A stretch of DNA of 64,000 nucleotides from an uncultured Lachnospiraceae bacterium (GTDB lineage Bacteria > Bacillota > Clostridia > Lachnospirales > Lachnospiraceae), in contig CAJTQO010000009.1 in assembly GCA_910578405.1 (NCBI GenBank), positions 1 to 64,000 on the forward strand, read 5' to 3'. This document shows positions 55,057 to 63,715 of the stretch, piece by piece. Both the position numbers and the translations under genes were made by a program. Each line of letters starts with the position of its first letter. Position 1 is the first letter of the stretch. The notes below the pieces were generated by a model. That model saw only the letters and a program-made list of their open reading frames with translations. It made no database searches and was not told the DNA's origin.

Positions 55057-56100
55057 TCACATTTCCATAACCAGCCCGCACACCCGGTAATGCCGCAGTG
55101 GATATTCCTCCACCGAAACCCCTTTTTCTTCCGCCAGCCGGAAGATATGCGCCAACTCCGGATCCTTCCTATGCCCTTTTTGCACCAGCGCCTTCCATGG
55201 AACCCGCCGCAGCAACACTCTTGTTGTTTCCCCAATCCCCGGTTTCACCAGGTTCACGTCACGGATGCCGAAATGACGCGCTATTTCCTCTGCCTCTTCC
55301 AAACCTTCCCCTTCCACCGTAAAACTGTCGGGCGCCGTCTTCTTCACAAATTCCCTCTCGATAGCATGGATAAACTCATAAGACAAATCCGCCCCTTCCA
55401 GTTCCCCATAGTACACCGCCCCATGGAAATCCTTTTCCCCGATAATATCAGAACGCAAAAATGTTCTGCTTACCAGGCCCGACACTGTGCTGTTCAGGCA
55501 GGAACTTGGAATCAGGATATCCGCATGGGTGCCGCACAACTCTGTTACATTGGCCGGGTCGGCCAGCGCCGCAATATCCGCCGAGACTCCGTCGTAATTT
55601 TGCAGCGCTTTTCGCAATTCTCTCTGGATGGCGCCTTTCCCTATCCAGCCATCCACAAATAAAAGCTGCCCGGGGCGATATCTTTCCAACAGATATTCCA
55701 TGGCATTTTTGTCAATGCCACGCCCTCTGATAATCGAAACCGCATAATGCGCCACCTCCGCCCCATATTTAAACTTAAGATATCTTTTTAACAGAATGCC
55801 CGCCGGGATGCCTGCCCTGGCCAGTGACACTAATGTCACTTCCTCCCCTTTGCTTTCCATTATTTTATCCGCCAATACGCCCACTGCCCGCGCCGTCGCC
55901 CCACTGTAATGCGCCAGCGCTTCCCGGTATATCTCCATATATTCCCTGCTCGGCACATACTCCACAGGCAGCATTTCACAGTAATGCCTCCCGGCCTGTA
56001 TCAGCCGCTCCCTCTCCTTTGCAGGCTGCGGCTGCACCAGCCCTGTTATATCCTTCAACAACAGCATTACATCCTCTTTCTTATAAGAACTGCGCATCAT
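55057..56100 (-). CDS. StiP-family phosphoribosyltransferase-like protein with PELOTA domain
   Basis: A 347-residue protein of the family annotated as cysteine protease StiP, re-read in comparative genomics as a phosphoribosyltransferase-like enzyme. The PRPP-loop-like segment is LLFVDGWIGKGAI (about 150). Other marks are VTLVSLARAGIPAGILLKRYL and HADILIPSSCLNSTVSGLVSRT. The C-terminal GETTRVLLRRVPWKALV to VSVEEYPLRHYRVCGLV (about 285-343) fits the PELOTA RNA-binding domain. The ATG at 56100 overlaps the upstream stop codon as ATGA, indicating translational coupling. It belongs to the Ter-linked module thought to make a nucleoside-like compound. Confidence 0.85.
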   Translation of the reverse strand: MMRSSYKKEDVMLLLKDITGLVQPQPAKERERLIQAGRHYCEMLPVEYVPSREYMEIYREALAHYSGATARAVGVLADKIMESKGEEVTLVSLARAGIPAGILLKRYLKFKYGAEVAHYAVSIIRGRGIDKNAMEYLLERYRPGQLLFVDGWIGKGAIQRELRKALQNYDGVSADIAALADPANVTELCGTHADILIPSSCLNSTVSGLVSRTFLRSDIIGEKDFHGAVYYGELEGADLSYEFIHAIEREFVKKTAPDSFTVEGEGLEEAEEIARHFGIRDVNLVKPGIGETTRVLLRRVPWKALVQKGHRKDPELAHIFRLAEEKGVSVEEYPLRHYRVCGLVMEM

Positions 56101-57215
56101 CCCTGCCACCTCACAACATATATTTCCCTATTCCCACAGCTATGTAAATGGCTGCAGACTTCACGCAGCCCAAGCTCCGATTTATTATGGGAATCTGTCA
56201 GTAAAAGCGTTTTGTCATATTTTCCCAAATCATAAAGAAATGTCCGCCTTCCGTCCTCATACAGGCTATGCAGTTCATACCTTTCCCGCAGCGGATAGCC
56301 CTCCTGCGCGCTCACCGCAATAGGACTGCGTGTGGTGGAATGGCATTTCACCCGGCAGCCCTCTTCTTCCAGCCTGGCAGCCACATAAATGGCCGGATAC
56401 ATAAATTCCTCCGTTCCAAGCACAAGCGCCCGTTCCTTCCCTTCAAACCAAACCCACTGCCTGATTTGCCCATACAAAGCCTCACAGGCCGCCTGGTAAG
56501 CCGCCCCGTCCACCAACCGCCTGGCGTCCATATGCCCTGTGGCCTGGTATATGCCGGACCATCCGCCCTCGTCTTTGGGAAACGGATGGTACACTCCATC
56601 CTCCTTATAGCTTTCCGCCTTTTTGGCATAACCGCAGTGGGCAACCTTAATGAGGCAATGAAGCTCAATCCCCTGCTTTGCGTATTCTTGTTCCGCCTCT
56701 TTATCCATGCCGTTCACAAGCGAGGCCACCGCAAACGCCATCCCCCGCCCATATGTTTTTTGCAGGACGGACACCAGCCCTAATATGGTATTCCCTGTCG
56801 TAACTTCGTCTTCCACAAACACAATCCGCCGCACGCTCCCATAGACCCTGTCCATATCCGTCTTGGCCAGCTTCTGCTCCACCGCATGGCTGTGACGTTC
56901 CTGAAAGAAAAAGAATTCCACGCCTTCTATATTTTCCCTTGTAGTCTGGATATAACGGCAGCGCAGACCCGCCGCCAGCCGGGCGCCGATAGCCGTCGCC
57001 GTCTCTGCAAACCCTACTAACAAAAGCTCCTCTCCCCCATAGGCCCTGGCCACCTTCCAAGCCAAAGCGTCAAACATCCTCAACGTCTCTCCCGGCGGGG
57101 ACGGTATATGCTTTCCCTGCAGCCTGTTCGCCACCAGGTATTTGCGTTTCTTATTGTTTTCCCTCTTTGCTATGCATACGCATTCCTTTTCCGTATACTT
57201 TCTTTTTTCTTTCAA
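56097..57215 (-). CDS. phosphoribosyltransferase with TRSP domain (Ter module)
   Basis: The N-terminal half is a type I PRTase with the PRPP loop IVFVEDEVTTGNTILGL (about 133-149) and a flexible loop ENIEGVEFFFFQERHSHA. The C-terminal half is the TRSP domain, with the naming motif HSTTRSPIAV (about 300) and the tail TFLYDLGKYDKTLLLTDSHNKSELGL. No ATG occurs early in the frame, so a TTG start is needed. I place it at 57215, eight bases behind AAGGAG, giving 372 residues; 57221 is an alternative. It starts a three-gene operon (PRTase-TRSP, StiP-like, YceG-protease) behind a consensus promoter. Confidence 0.87.
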   Translation of the reverse strand: MKEKRKYTEKECVCIAKRENNKKRKYLVANRLQGKHIPSPPGETLRMFDALAWKVARAYGGEELLLVGFAETATAIGARLAAGLRCRYIQTTRENIEGVEFFFFQERHSHAVEQKLAKTDMDRVYGSVRRIVFVEDEVTTGNTILGLVSVLQKTYGRGMAFAVASLVNGMDKEAEQEYAKQGIELHCLIKVAHCGYAKKAESYKEDGVYHPFPKDEGGWSGIYQATGHMDARRLVDGAAYQAACEALYGQIRQWVWFEGKERALVLGTEEFMYPAIYVAARLEEEGCRVKCHSTTRSPIAVSAQEGYPLRERYELHSLYEDGRRTFLYDLGKYDKTLLLTDSHNKSELGLREVCSHLHSCGNREIYVVRWQG

Positions 57216-57313
57216 TTGCAAGACTCCTTTTGCCCGATACGTTCCGGCCCGCTGTCATTTCTTAACGCTTTTTCCGCTGCGAAAAACAAGCTTGCCCTTT
57301 CGCTTTCCCTATC

Positions 57314-57342
57314 ATTGTAGGGGAGATTCTTTGCTGTGTCAA
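57314..57342 (-). promoter_or_regulatory. promoter of the PRTase-StiP-protease operon
   Basis: On the minus strand TTGACA (57342-57337) and TACAAT (57319-57314) are exactly 17 bases apart, about 100 bases before the TTG start. Confidence 0.85.
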
Positions 57343-57415
57343 TTGGGTCATTTCATCCTTATCCTTCTCTGCGGATGTTTCACCCAAACCGCGCCGCTGC
57401 TTGTAACATCTTTGT

Positions 57416-57455
57416 GGCAAAAAAGCGTTCATTGGTTTTATCCAATAAACGCTTT
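57416..57455 (-). terminator. terminator after the DUF1540 gene
   Basis: On the minus strand AAAGCGTTTATTGG pairs with CCAATGAACGCTTT (one mismatch) and is followed by TTTTGCC, about 60 bases past the stop codon. Confidence 0.82.
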
Positions 57456-57516
57456 CTTAAAATCTTAATCACAACACACTTTCACCAAAATCCCAGGCGG
57501 GCCGGCATTTCACGCA

Positions 57517-57834
57517 CTAATATTTTTCCTTAAACGTCGCGCAGGAAGTCTCCCGGCAGTCACAAGCCCCGCAGCCTTTGATGTCCACATGGTCAGCCTG
57601 GCATTTATAATCCGTATTGTAAACGCATTTTACCGCTTCGCAGTCAATGCTGATTGTCTGGCAAGGATGCTCCAAAGCGCTTGTATAAGAGTCCCCCCTC
57701 TTTTCCGCAAAGCTTTCACAGCAGGTGCCATCCGCGCAGTCCGCGTGTTTTCCACCCACTACTATATCGCCTTTACAACAGCATTCGCTTTTATTGTATG
57801 CGCAGTTTTCCACTCCACAACCTAATTGTGCCAT
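57517..57834 (-). CDS. DUF1540 cysteine-rich protein
   Basis: A 105-residue protein from the ATG at 57834 with GGAGGG six bases in front; the frame runs 22 codons further upstream without a ribosome site. It contains two DUF1540 modules with spaced cysteines: CGVENCAYNKSECCCKGDI to CADGTCCESF (about 6-43) and CEAVKCVYNTDYKCQADHV to CDCRETSCATF (about 65-102). Such domains are thought to bind a metal, and the proteins occur widely in Clostridia and spore formers with no proven function. It is flanked by its own terminator, so it is monocistronic. Confidence 0.92.
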   Translation of the reverse strand: MAQLGCGVENCAYNKSECCCKGDIVVGGKHADCADGTCCESFAEKRGDSYTSALEHPCQTISIDCEAVKCVYNTDYKCQADHVDIKGCGACDCRETSCATFKEKY

Positions 57835-58046
57835 AATTTTCCCTCCTATCCAGTCGTGTATCCTTTCTTTCAAAAAAGAATGCATAAAGCATACATCCAT
57901 CTTTATTATGGCTGGCGGAACATAAAATATGCAGCCCGCATACAGTAAAAAGCAGGTAATTTTTTCTTAAGATAAATTTTTCGTAAGATAAATTTTTTGA
58001 TTGCCGGGATTTATAACCAAAAGGACCGCAGCCCGAAACATAACGG

Positions 58047-59624
58047 CTAACCGTCGTAAGCCGCAGCCCCGCTTTCCTCCAGCGTAAGCTCATAGGGGGA
58101 AACCCAGTATATCTCTAACATAAATTCCGGATGCTCCCGCATATGGATTCCGGCCTGCTCCCACTCCTTAAGCAAATCCGAATTCCGGTTGCCAATAAAC
58201 CACACCTTGGCGCCATCCTCCAGACACCGTTCCAGCCCTTCCTTATCCATCGTCCCATATTTGTCCTCCAGAATGCGGCAAAGCAGTTCTTCCGGCTGGC
58301 TGTCCCACAGATAAACTTTATTTTCCAGATAATACCCCACCACACCCTGCACATGGTTAAACTGGGTCAGGACAATATCCTCCGGGCCGATAAGGGCCAG
58401 CCCTTCTTCCACTTCCTCCATCTTGACCCGCCGCCATGTTTCATCGTTGCGAAACCACCGGAAATCACCGACGCCAAGCAAAAACACTAACCCAAGCAAA
58501 GGCAGGAACGCCTTTTTGCCTTTGACTGACAGACTGACAAACAAGGCAAACGACAGCCAAAAACAGCCGGAAGCCGGAAGCATATAGCGGGTAATGAAGA
58601 CCGGGCGCAGCAAAAAGGAAGCCGCGCACCCAAACAAGACAACCCCTGCCAGAACGCCTGTCCCGGCCATACAGGCAAAGCATATCTGCCGTTCTTTCCT
58701 GTATTTCCATAAAATATAAAAAAACAGCCCTCCATAAACCGCAAACAAAACCACTGCCGCCGCCACCTGGAAACCGCCGCTTCCAAACTGCGGCTTCATC
58801 AGGAATTTCACGCAGGAACCGAAAATCCTCCATGTCAAGGGCAAAATCCAATAATTTTCCTTCACCTGCGCCACCTGGCGCGCCACCACAGCCATCCATG
58901 GCAGATAGGCCAATGCCGAAACAATCACTGCCGCCAGCCATTCTTTCCATGGGCAGCCATCCCCTTTCCTGCCTGCACAGATAAAAAATACAAACAGGGA
59001 AACATAAATCACCGCCACTGCCACACAGGCAAAATAGTGCGTATAGGCAGCCAAAATACCATATACCGCCAGGCAAAGCCAGTCCACAGGGATTGCGCCC
59101 CTTTTCCGCTCCCCGGAAACTCCGCAGACAATTTCAAACCCATGCAAAAACGCTGCCGTCACCAAAAACATCGTCAGCGTATACATCCGTATTTCCACCG
59201 TATACTGGGGCAGGCTCGGCATGGATACGATGCAGAATGCAAACAGCCCGGCGCACAACAGGCCAAAATGCCTGCGCACCTTCGTTATCCCATAAACAAA
59301 CAGGCCGGCCAGGGGAAGCACGGAACACAGTTTCCCGACCGCCACTGCAGACAGCCCAGGGGCCGCCATCCGGCACAATCCCTGCACTGTTTTTACATAA
59401 TAATAATAGAAAGGCGGATGCACATCCATGGCTGTAAGGGCAGTCAGCCTGCGAAAGCTATTTTCCGCCAGGCCCATAGTATACAATTCATCATACCAAA
59501 TCCCGTCGCAAAAACATAAACGCGCCGCATACAAAAGCATCCCCACAGCCGCAAGCAGAAACAATGCGCCGGCCCAATCCCCATATCCCCCTTGCTGTAT
59601 GGCTTTTCTTATTTTATCCATCAT
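58047..59624 (-). CDS. GT39-like (ArnT/PMT-type) membrane glycosyltransferase
   Basis: A 525-residue protein with about eleven membrane helices and a C-terminal extracytoplasmic domain. The first outer loop carries IWYDELYTMGLAENSF (about 42-57), with the catalytic-type Asp-Glu pair of GT-C enzymes, and DVHPPFYYYYVKT (about 67-79), the second family mark. The C-terminal part (GVVGYYLENKVYLWDSQPEELL) is soluble. Such enzymes transfer a sugar from a polyprenyl-phosphate donor to a surface acceptor. Donor and acceptor are unknown. It lies 60 bases downstream of thrS and may be partly cotranscribed. Confidence 0.82.
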   Translation of the reverse strand: MMDKIRKAIQQGGYGDWAGALFLLAAVGMLLYAARLCFCDGIWYDELYTMGLAENSFRRLTALTAMDVHPPFYYYYVKTVQGLCRMAAPGLSAVAVGKLCSVLPLAGLFVYGITKVRRHFGLLCAGLFAFCIVSMPSLPQYTVEIRMYTLTMFLVTAAFLHGFEIVCGVSGERKRGAIPVDWLCLAVYGILAAYTHYFACVAVAVIYVSLFVFFICAGRKGDGCPWKEWLAAVIVSALAYLPWMAVVARQVAQVKENYWILPLTWRIFGSCVKFLMKPQFGSGGFQVAAAVVLFAVYGGLFFYILWKYRKERQICFACMAGTGVLAGVVLFGCAASFLLRPVFITRYMLPASGCFWLSFALFVSLSVKGKKAFLPLLGLVFLLGVGDFRWFRNDETWRRVKMEEVEEGLALIGPEDIVLTQFNHVQGVVGYYLENKVYLWDSQPEELLCRILEDKYGTMDKEGLERCLEDGAKVWFIGNRNSDLLKEWEQAGIHMREHPEFMLEIYWVSPYELTLEESGAAAYDG

Positions 59625-59684
59625 GTGTCCGCTCTTTTCCCTTTGCCATCCTGTTCCAGACCTTGGAAAACGCCGGCATGTTTT

Positions 59685-61649
59685 CTATGCCTTCTCCTTT
59701 TGCACTTCCTCTTTGCGTATTTCCTTCGTCCGGATTTCCCTGCTAATCTGCTCCACAAACTCCGCCAAAGGCTTCACGCCTTCGTCCCCGGCAAAACGGC
59801 TCCTTACAGACACCGTTTTCTCTTCTTCCTCTTTCTGGCCAACCACCAGCATATAAGGCACCTTTGCCAGCCTTGCTTCCCGAATCTTAAAACCGATTTT
59901 CTCCGAACGGTTATCCGTCTCCGCCAGTATCCCGTTGGCTTTCAGTTCCTTCCTTACCGCTTCGGCATACTCCTCGTATTTCTCCGAAATCGGCAATACC
60001 CTTACCTGTTCCGGACACAGCCAGGTCGGGAATTTGCCCGCATATTTTTCAATCAGCCAAGCTAACGTCCTCTCATAGCAGCCCATGGATGTCCTGTGGA
60101 TAATATAAGGCTGCACCTTCTCGCCGTTCTGGTCAATATAATACATATCAAACTGCGCCGCCAGGAGAGCGTCCCATTGAATGGTAATCATGGTGTCTTC
60201 CTTGCCGTATACATTTTTCGCATTGATATCCACCTTGGGCCCATAAAACGCGGCTTCTCCCACATCTTCCGTAAATGGTATCTCCAGGGCTGTCAAAATA
60301 TTGCGGATATGCCCTTGCGTCTCTTCCCATACTTCCGGTTCACCGATATACTTCTCCCGGTTGTCCGGATCCCATTTGGACAGATGATACGTTACCTCCT
60401 CCTGCAGCCCTAACGTGGTCAGACAATGCTTTGCCAAAGCCAGACAGCCTTTGAATTCCTCCACCATCTGGTCGGGCCGGACAATCAGATGCCCTTCGGA
60501 AATCGTAAACTGACGCACCCTGGTCAGGCCATGCATTTCCCCGGAATCCTCATTCCGGAACAAAGTGGAAGTTTCCCCATAGCGCAGCGGCAAATCCCGG
60601 TAGGAATGCTGCGTCGCCTTATATACATAATACTGGAACGGGCAGGTCATAGGGCGCAGGGCAAACACTTCCTTATCCACCTCTTCCTCCCCCAGCACAA
60701 ACATCCCGTCCGTATAATGCTCCCAATGGCCGGAAATCTTGTACAAATCACTTTTAGCCATCAACGGCGTTTTCGTCCGGATATACCCCCACTCATTGTC
60801 CTCCAGGTCTTCAATCCAGCGCTGCATCGTCTGGATTATCTTCGCTCCCTTAGGCATCAGTAACGGCAGTCCCTGGCCAATCACATCCACAGTGGTGAAC
60901 AGCTCCATTTCACGCCCCAGCTTATTATGGTCGCGCAGTTTGATATTTTCCAAATATTCCAAATATTCCTCCAGCTCTTCCTTCTTTTGGAACGCTGTGC
61001 CGTAAATCCTTTGCAGCATGGCATTGTCGGAATTTCCCCGCCAGTAAGCGCCGGAAGAGGAGGTCAGCTTAAACGCCTTGATTCCTTTCGCACTCATCAG
61101 ATGCGGCCCTGCGCACAAATCCGTAAAACCGCCCTGGCTGTAAAAAGAAATTTCCGCATCCTCCGGCAAATCACGGATTAGCTCCACCTTATAAGGCTCT
61201 CCCTTTTCCTCCATAAACCGGATGGCTTCCGCCCTCGGCAGCGTAAACCGCTCCAAAGGATTCCCTTCTTTGATAATCTTCTTCATCTCCGCTTCCAGCT
61301 TATCCAAATCTTCCCTGGAAAAGGGCGCGTGTTCAAAATCATAATAATACCCTGTATCAATGCTTGGCCCGATTGCCAGTTTGGCGTCGGGATACAGTCT
61401 CTTGACTGCTTCCGCCAGCACATGGGAAGCCGTATGCCTTACCACGCGCAGCCCTTCCTTATCTTTTGCCGTCAGGATATTCAGGCTGCAGTCCCTGTCC
61501 ACTACCATGCGCAAATCCACCACTTCCCCGTCCACTTCTCCGGCACAGGCCGCCCTGGCCAGCCCTTCACTGATGTCCGATGCAATGTCAATGACGCGCA
61601 TCGGCGATGCATATTCCTTGCTGCTTCCGTCTTTTAATACAATTTTCAT
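59685..61649 (-). CDS. thrS: threonine--tRNA ligase
   Basis: A 654-residue class II synthetase charging tRNA-Thr. It has an N-terminal TGS domain (about 1-62, VLKDGSSKEYASPM), an editing domain with HTASHVLAEAVKRLYPDAKL, and a catalytic core with motif 2 RNEDSGEMHGLTRVRQF. The anticodon-binding domain is C-terminal (VRVLPISEKYEEYAEAV), followed by a Lys/Glu-rich tail (KEIRKEEVQKEKA). A Thr-specific T-box leader about 345 bases upstream controls it. A small membrane-protein gene lies between leader and thrS. Confidence 0.97.
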   Translation of the reverse strand: MKIVLKDGSSKEYASPMRVIDIASDISEGLARAACAGEVDGEVVDLRMVVDRDCSLNILTAKDKEGLRVVRHTASHVLAEAVKRLYPDAKLAIGPSIDTGYYYDFEHAPFSREDLDKLEAEMKKIIKEGNPLERFTLPRAEAIRFMEEKGEPYKVELIRDLPEDAEISFYSQGGFTDLCAGPHLMSAKGIKAFKLTSSSGAYWRGNSDNAMLQRIYGTAFQKKEELEEYLEYLENIKLRDHNKLGREMELFTTVDVIGQGLPLLMPKGAKIIQTMQRWIEDLEDNEWGYIRTKTPLMAKSDLYKISGHWEHYTDGMFVLGEEEVDKEVFALRPMTCPFQYYVYKATQHSYRDLPLRYGETSTLFRNEDSGEMHGLTRVRQFTISEGHLIVRPDQMVEEFKGCLALAKHCLTTLGLQEEVTYHLSKWDPDNREKYIGEPEVWEETQGHIRNILTALEIPFTEDVGEAAFYGPKVDINAKNVYGKEDTMITIQWDALLAAQFDMYYIDQNGEKVQPYIIHRTSMGCYERTLAWLIEKYAGKFPTWLCPEQVRVLPISEKYEEYAEAVRKELKANGILAETDNRSEKIGFKIREARLAKVPYMLVVGQKEEEEKTVSVRSRFAGDEGVKPLAEFVEQISREIRTKEIRKEEVQKEKA

Positions 61650-61680
61650 GCAATTGCCACTCTCCTTTCCCTAAACGATG

Positions 61681-61911
61681 CTATTTTTCTTCCCTCTCCG
61701 TTTCCGGCTTTTTTTCTTTTCCGTTTCCACTGTTATTTCCATTATGGCTCCCAATCATCAAGCTCCGGTTGGGGGAAATCAGCATCCCAACTACCAGGCC
61801 GGAAAGCGCGCATACTGCCAGCGTCAGAAAAAATTCCCTCTTTTTCATTGTTGTTATCTCCTCTAACAGCGCCTGGAATTCCCTCCAGTTCTCTTTCCAC
61901 TCTTCTCTCAT
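61681..61911 (-). CDS. small single-TM protein between T-box and thrS
   Basis: A 76-residue protein from the ATG at 61911 (AAGGAGAG upstream). A charged amphipathic N-terminal helix (REEWKENWREFQALLEE) is followed by one membrane helix (FFLTLAVCALSGLVVGMLI) and a Gly/Asn/Lys/Glu tail (GNNSGNGKEKKPETEREE). The pattern is loosely like YtxH-type small membrane proteins; I do not recognise a family. It lies downstream of the T-box terminator and 31 bases before thrS, so it should be induced with thrS by uncharged tRNA-Thr. Confidence 0.65.
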   Translation of the reverse strand: MREEWKENWREFQALLEEITTMKKREFFLTLAVCALSGLVVGMLISPNRSLMIGSHNGNNSGNGKEKKPETEREEK

Positions 61912-61993
61912 TTTTCTCTCCTTCCTTATAATTTCCAAATCCGTTATCCGATACGCACACTCTAACAAGGGCGCGGCGCATTTTTCCTATAGA

Positions 61994-62285
61994 ACAAAAA
62001 AAATCCCTTACATTGCCTGCCGGCGATGTAAGGGACGTAAATGCTACGCGGTTCCACCCTTATTGCTTTGCTTCCTGCATCCTGTTCATCCGGGCGCTTT
62101 TCGCAAAGCCACTTAATTTGGCTGATAACGGAGCCTCCGTGCCCTATTAAGGCCGCTCAGAGCTGGTTTTCAAATACCTTCCGGCCAGGATGCTTCCACC
62201 ACCACGGCAGGCCCTAAGCTATGGCCTCCTATACGACATCCCTCTCTGGAACTTTCCGGTATCTTACTCGTCTCTTCCACGCATT
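61994..62285 (-). promoter_or_regulatory. T-box riboswitch (threonine) controlling thrS
   Basis: The conserved T-box AGGGTGGAACCGCG reads on the minus strand at 62060-62047. It is followed by a terminator whose stem CCCTTACAT/ATGTAAGGG (62034-62005) ends in eight T. Upstream, GATACC and GGTAT bracket stem I, and AGAGAGGG lies in its loop part. The specifier loop reads GAAAACCAGCT, giving ACC (62167-62165), a threonine codon. Uncharged tRNA-Thr should pair with it and favour the antiterminator. Confidence 0.93.
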
Positions 62286-62382
62286 CCCCGGAGTGTGTGA
62301 AACTTCCCAAATCCACACTGCCTATGACGCGCGTCTTTGGAAAAGCAAGTTTCAGCCAACCCCCGTATTTTACTTCCTGCAA

Positions 62383-62862
62383 CTATTCTATGACATTTTC
62401 CCCATTCTGTAAAGGGGCAATTGCCAACATTTCTTCCACTATTTCAGCCGCACAGGCCACCAGACGGCTGCAGGGCCTGCCCGCATAATATTCTTTCGTA
62501 CGTTTTCCCGGTTTCGCGCTCTGCTCCATGCCGTCCAGCCCAAGCAGTTCCCTGCAAAGAATCGTCCCGTTCCGTTCCCGGAAACGGCGGCTCATTTCAC
62601 GCACCAGCAAATAAATCCGCTCCCTGCCTTCCTCATCCGACGGATTGGTATTTCCTTCTTTCAGCCCTGCCAGCAATGCCATCGCCGACACCGCGCCGCA
62701 TACCTCCCGCATCCTGCCGATTCCGCCGCCCATGGGACTGGACAGTTTTAACGCCGTCTCCGCGTCCATGCCAAACAAATCCGCATATGTGGCAAATACA
62801 GACTGCGCACATCCATAACCGGACTCAAAAGTCTCTACCGCCTTCTCTACCCTGCTTTGCAT
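62383..62862 (-). CDS. C_GCAxxG_C_C family protein
   Basis: A 159-residue protein of the family named for its cysteine pattern. ESGYGCAQSVF (about 13-23) gives the GCA motif, and GGGIGRMREVCGAVSAMALLAGL (about 45-67) the next Cys. CRELLG and GRPCSRLVACAAEIVEE provide the last ones. The conserved Cys residues suggest a redox or metal-binding role; no activity is established. It starts 31 bases after the SEC-C gene, so the two are cotranscribed. Confidence 0.93.
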   Translation of the reverse strand: MQSRVEKAVETFESGYGCAQSVFATYADLFGMDAETALKLSSPMGGGIGRMREVCGAVSAMALLAGLKEGNTNPSDEEGRERIYLLVREMSRRFRERNGTILCRELLGLDGMEQSAKPGKRTKEYYAGRPCSRLVACAAEIVEEMLAIAPLQNGENVIE

Positions 62863-62893
62863 CTGTCTCCCTCTTACTCATGCCTGGAATGTC

Positions 62894-63400
62894 TTACCGG
62901 TTCCGTCCGCAGCACTTCTTATACTTCTTGCCGCTCCCGCAAGGACACGGGTCGTTGGGGTAAATCCTGTTCCCTTTTACAATCGTTGTGGAACTCTTTT
63001 GCTCCCTGTACAGCCGCTTGCGGGTTTCTTCATCATAAATGTCTTTCCACTCTTCCAGATTGTAAAGCCAGTCCGCGCCTGCCGCAACCATATTTTTAAA
63101 CAAAAGCTCCTTTTCAAACCCAAGGTTTACCCTTGTGTCCTCTTCCATTTCTTCAATAGGGTTCGCTTCCTTTAAACTGTCATTGATTCCGTCCAGGAAA
63201 CCGGTCATAGTCATAATATCCACCTTATATTTCTCCGCCAGCTCCTTAACCGTCCCCTCCACTGCCTCGTCCGGGTTCTTTAACAGTTCCGCGTAAATTA
63301 CCTTTTCCCTCTGGAAATACTCTGACCAGAGCCGCTGCAGTTCACTTTTATTCGCAGTCTCCGAATACGCCTTTGCCTGCCATTCCTGTAATAATGCCAT
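62894..63400 (-). CDS. SEC-C metal-binding motif protein
   Basis: A 168-residue protein from the ATG at 63400 (GGTGG upstream). The C-terminal 20 residues are the SEC-C zinc motif (DPCPCGSGKKYKKCC), also found at the end of SecA. The rest is helical (LLQEWQAKAYSETANKSEL, VEGTVKELAEKYKVDIMTMTGFLDGINDSL) and has no other recognised domain. Such stand-alone SEC-C proteins may bind ribosomes or other proteins through zinc; the role here is unknown. First gene of a unit with the C_GCAxxG_C_C gene. Confidence 0.9.
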   Translation of the reverse strand: MALLQEWQAKAYSETANKSELQRLWSEYFQREKVIYAELLKNPDEAVEGTVKELAEKYKVDIMTMTGFLDGINDSLKEANPIEEMEEDTRVNLGFEKELLFKNMVAAGADWLYNLEEWKDIYDEETRKRLYREQKSSTTIVKGNRIYPNDPCPCGSGKKYKKCCGRNR

Positions 63401-63657
63401 TTGTACTACCACCTTTTGTTTATTTTCTTTGTCCACGCATTATACTGCCGCGCACAGCCCCTTTGCCTTATCGGCAAGTCCGCCGGAAAACAGCTTTGGA
63501 ACCTCCCAAAACAGGCGCCATGCATGACCTTAAAGCTAGTATATAATACTTTTCCCAAAAAGTAAATTTTTTTTCCTTTTTCTATGCATAAACTTTTCGC
63601 CCTGGGCCATAATAGGATTGTAAGCAAAAGATAAGGTAAATACTTATCCTCCCCTAA

Positions 63658-63700
63658 GGAAGCCCCTGGGAATGCGGAAGCCGCATTCCCAGGGGCTTCC
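63658..63700. other. perfect 20-bp inverted repeat with 3-base loop
   Basis: The arm at 63658-63677 (starting GGAAGCCCCTGGG) is fully complementary to 63681-63700, with loop AAG. No T-run follows on either side. It may terminate the partial gene at the right edge or be a palindromic intergenic repeat. The stretch 63437-63657 shows no gene; it is AT-rich near 63540-63600, where the SEC-C promoter probably lies. Confidence 0.9.
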
Positions 63701-63715
63701 GCTATATTAAAGGCT

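Noticed and set aside
54162..55070. 302-codon plus-strand open frame
   Set aside because: Antisense shadow of the YceG-protease gene, which has clear catalytic motifs.
53457..55235. Longer start for the YceG-protease gene
   Set aside because: The extra 74 residues are Cys/Arg/Trp-rich, overlap the StiP-like gene and lack a ribosome site; the ATG at 55013 avoids the overlap.
57791..58093. 100-codon minus-strand open frame before the DUF1540 gene
   Set aside because: It overlaps the DUF1540 start region and the GT39-like gene end in another frame and has no ribosome site or family pattern.
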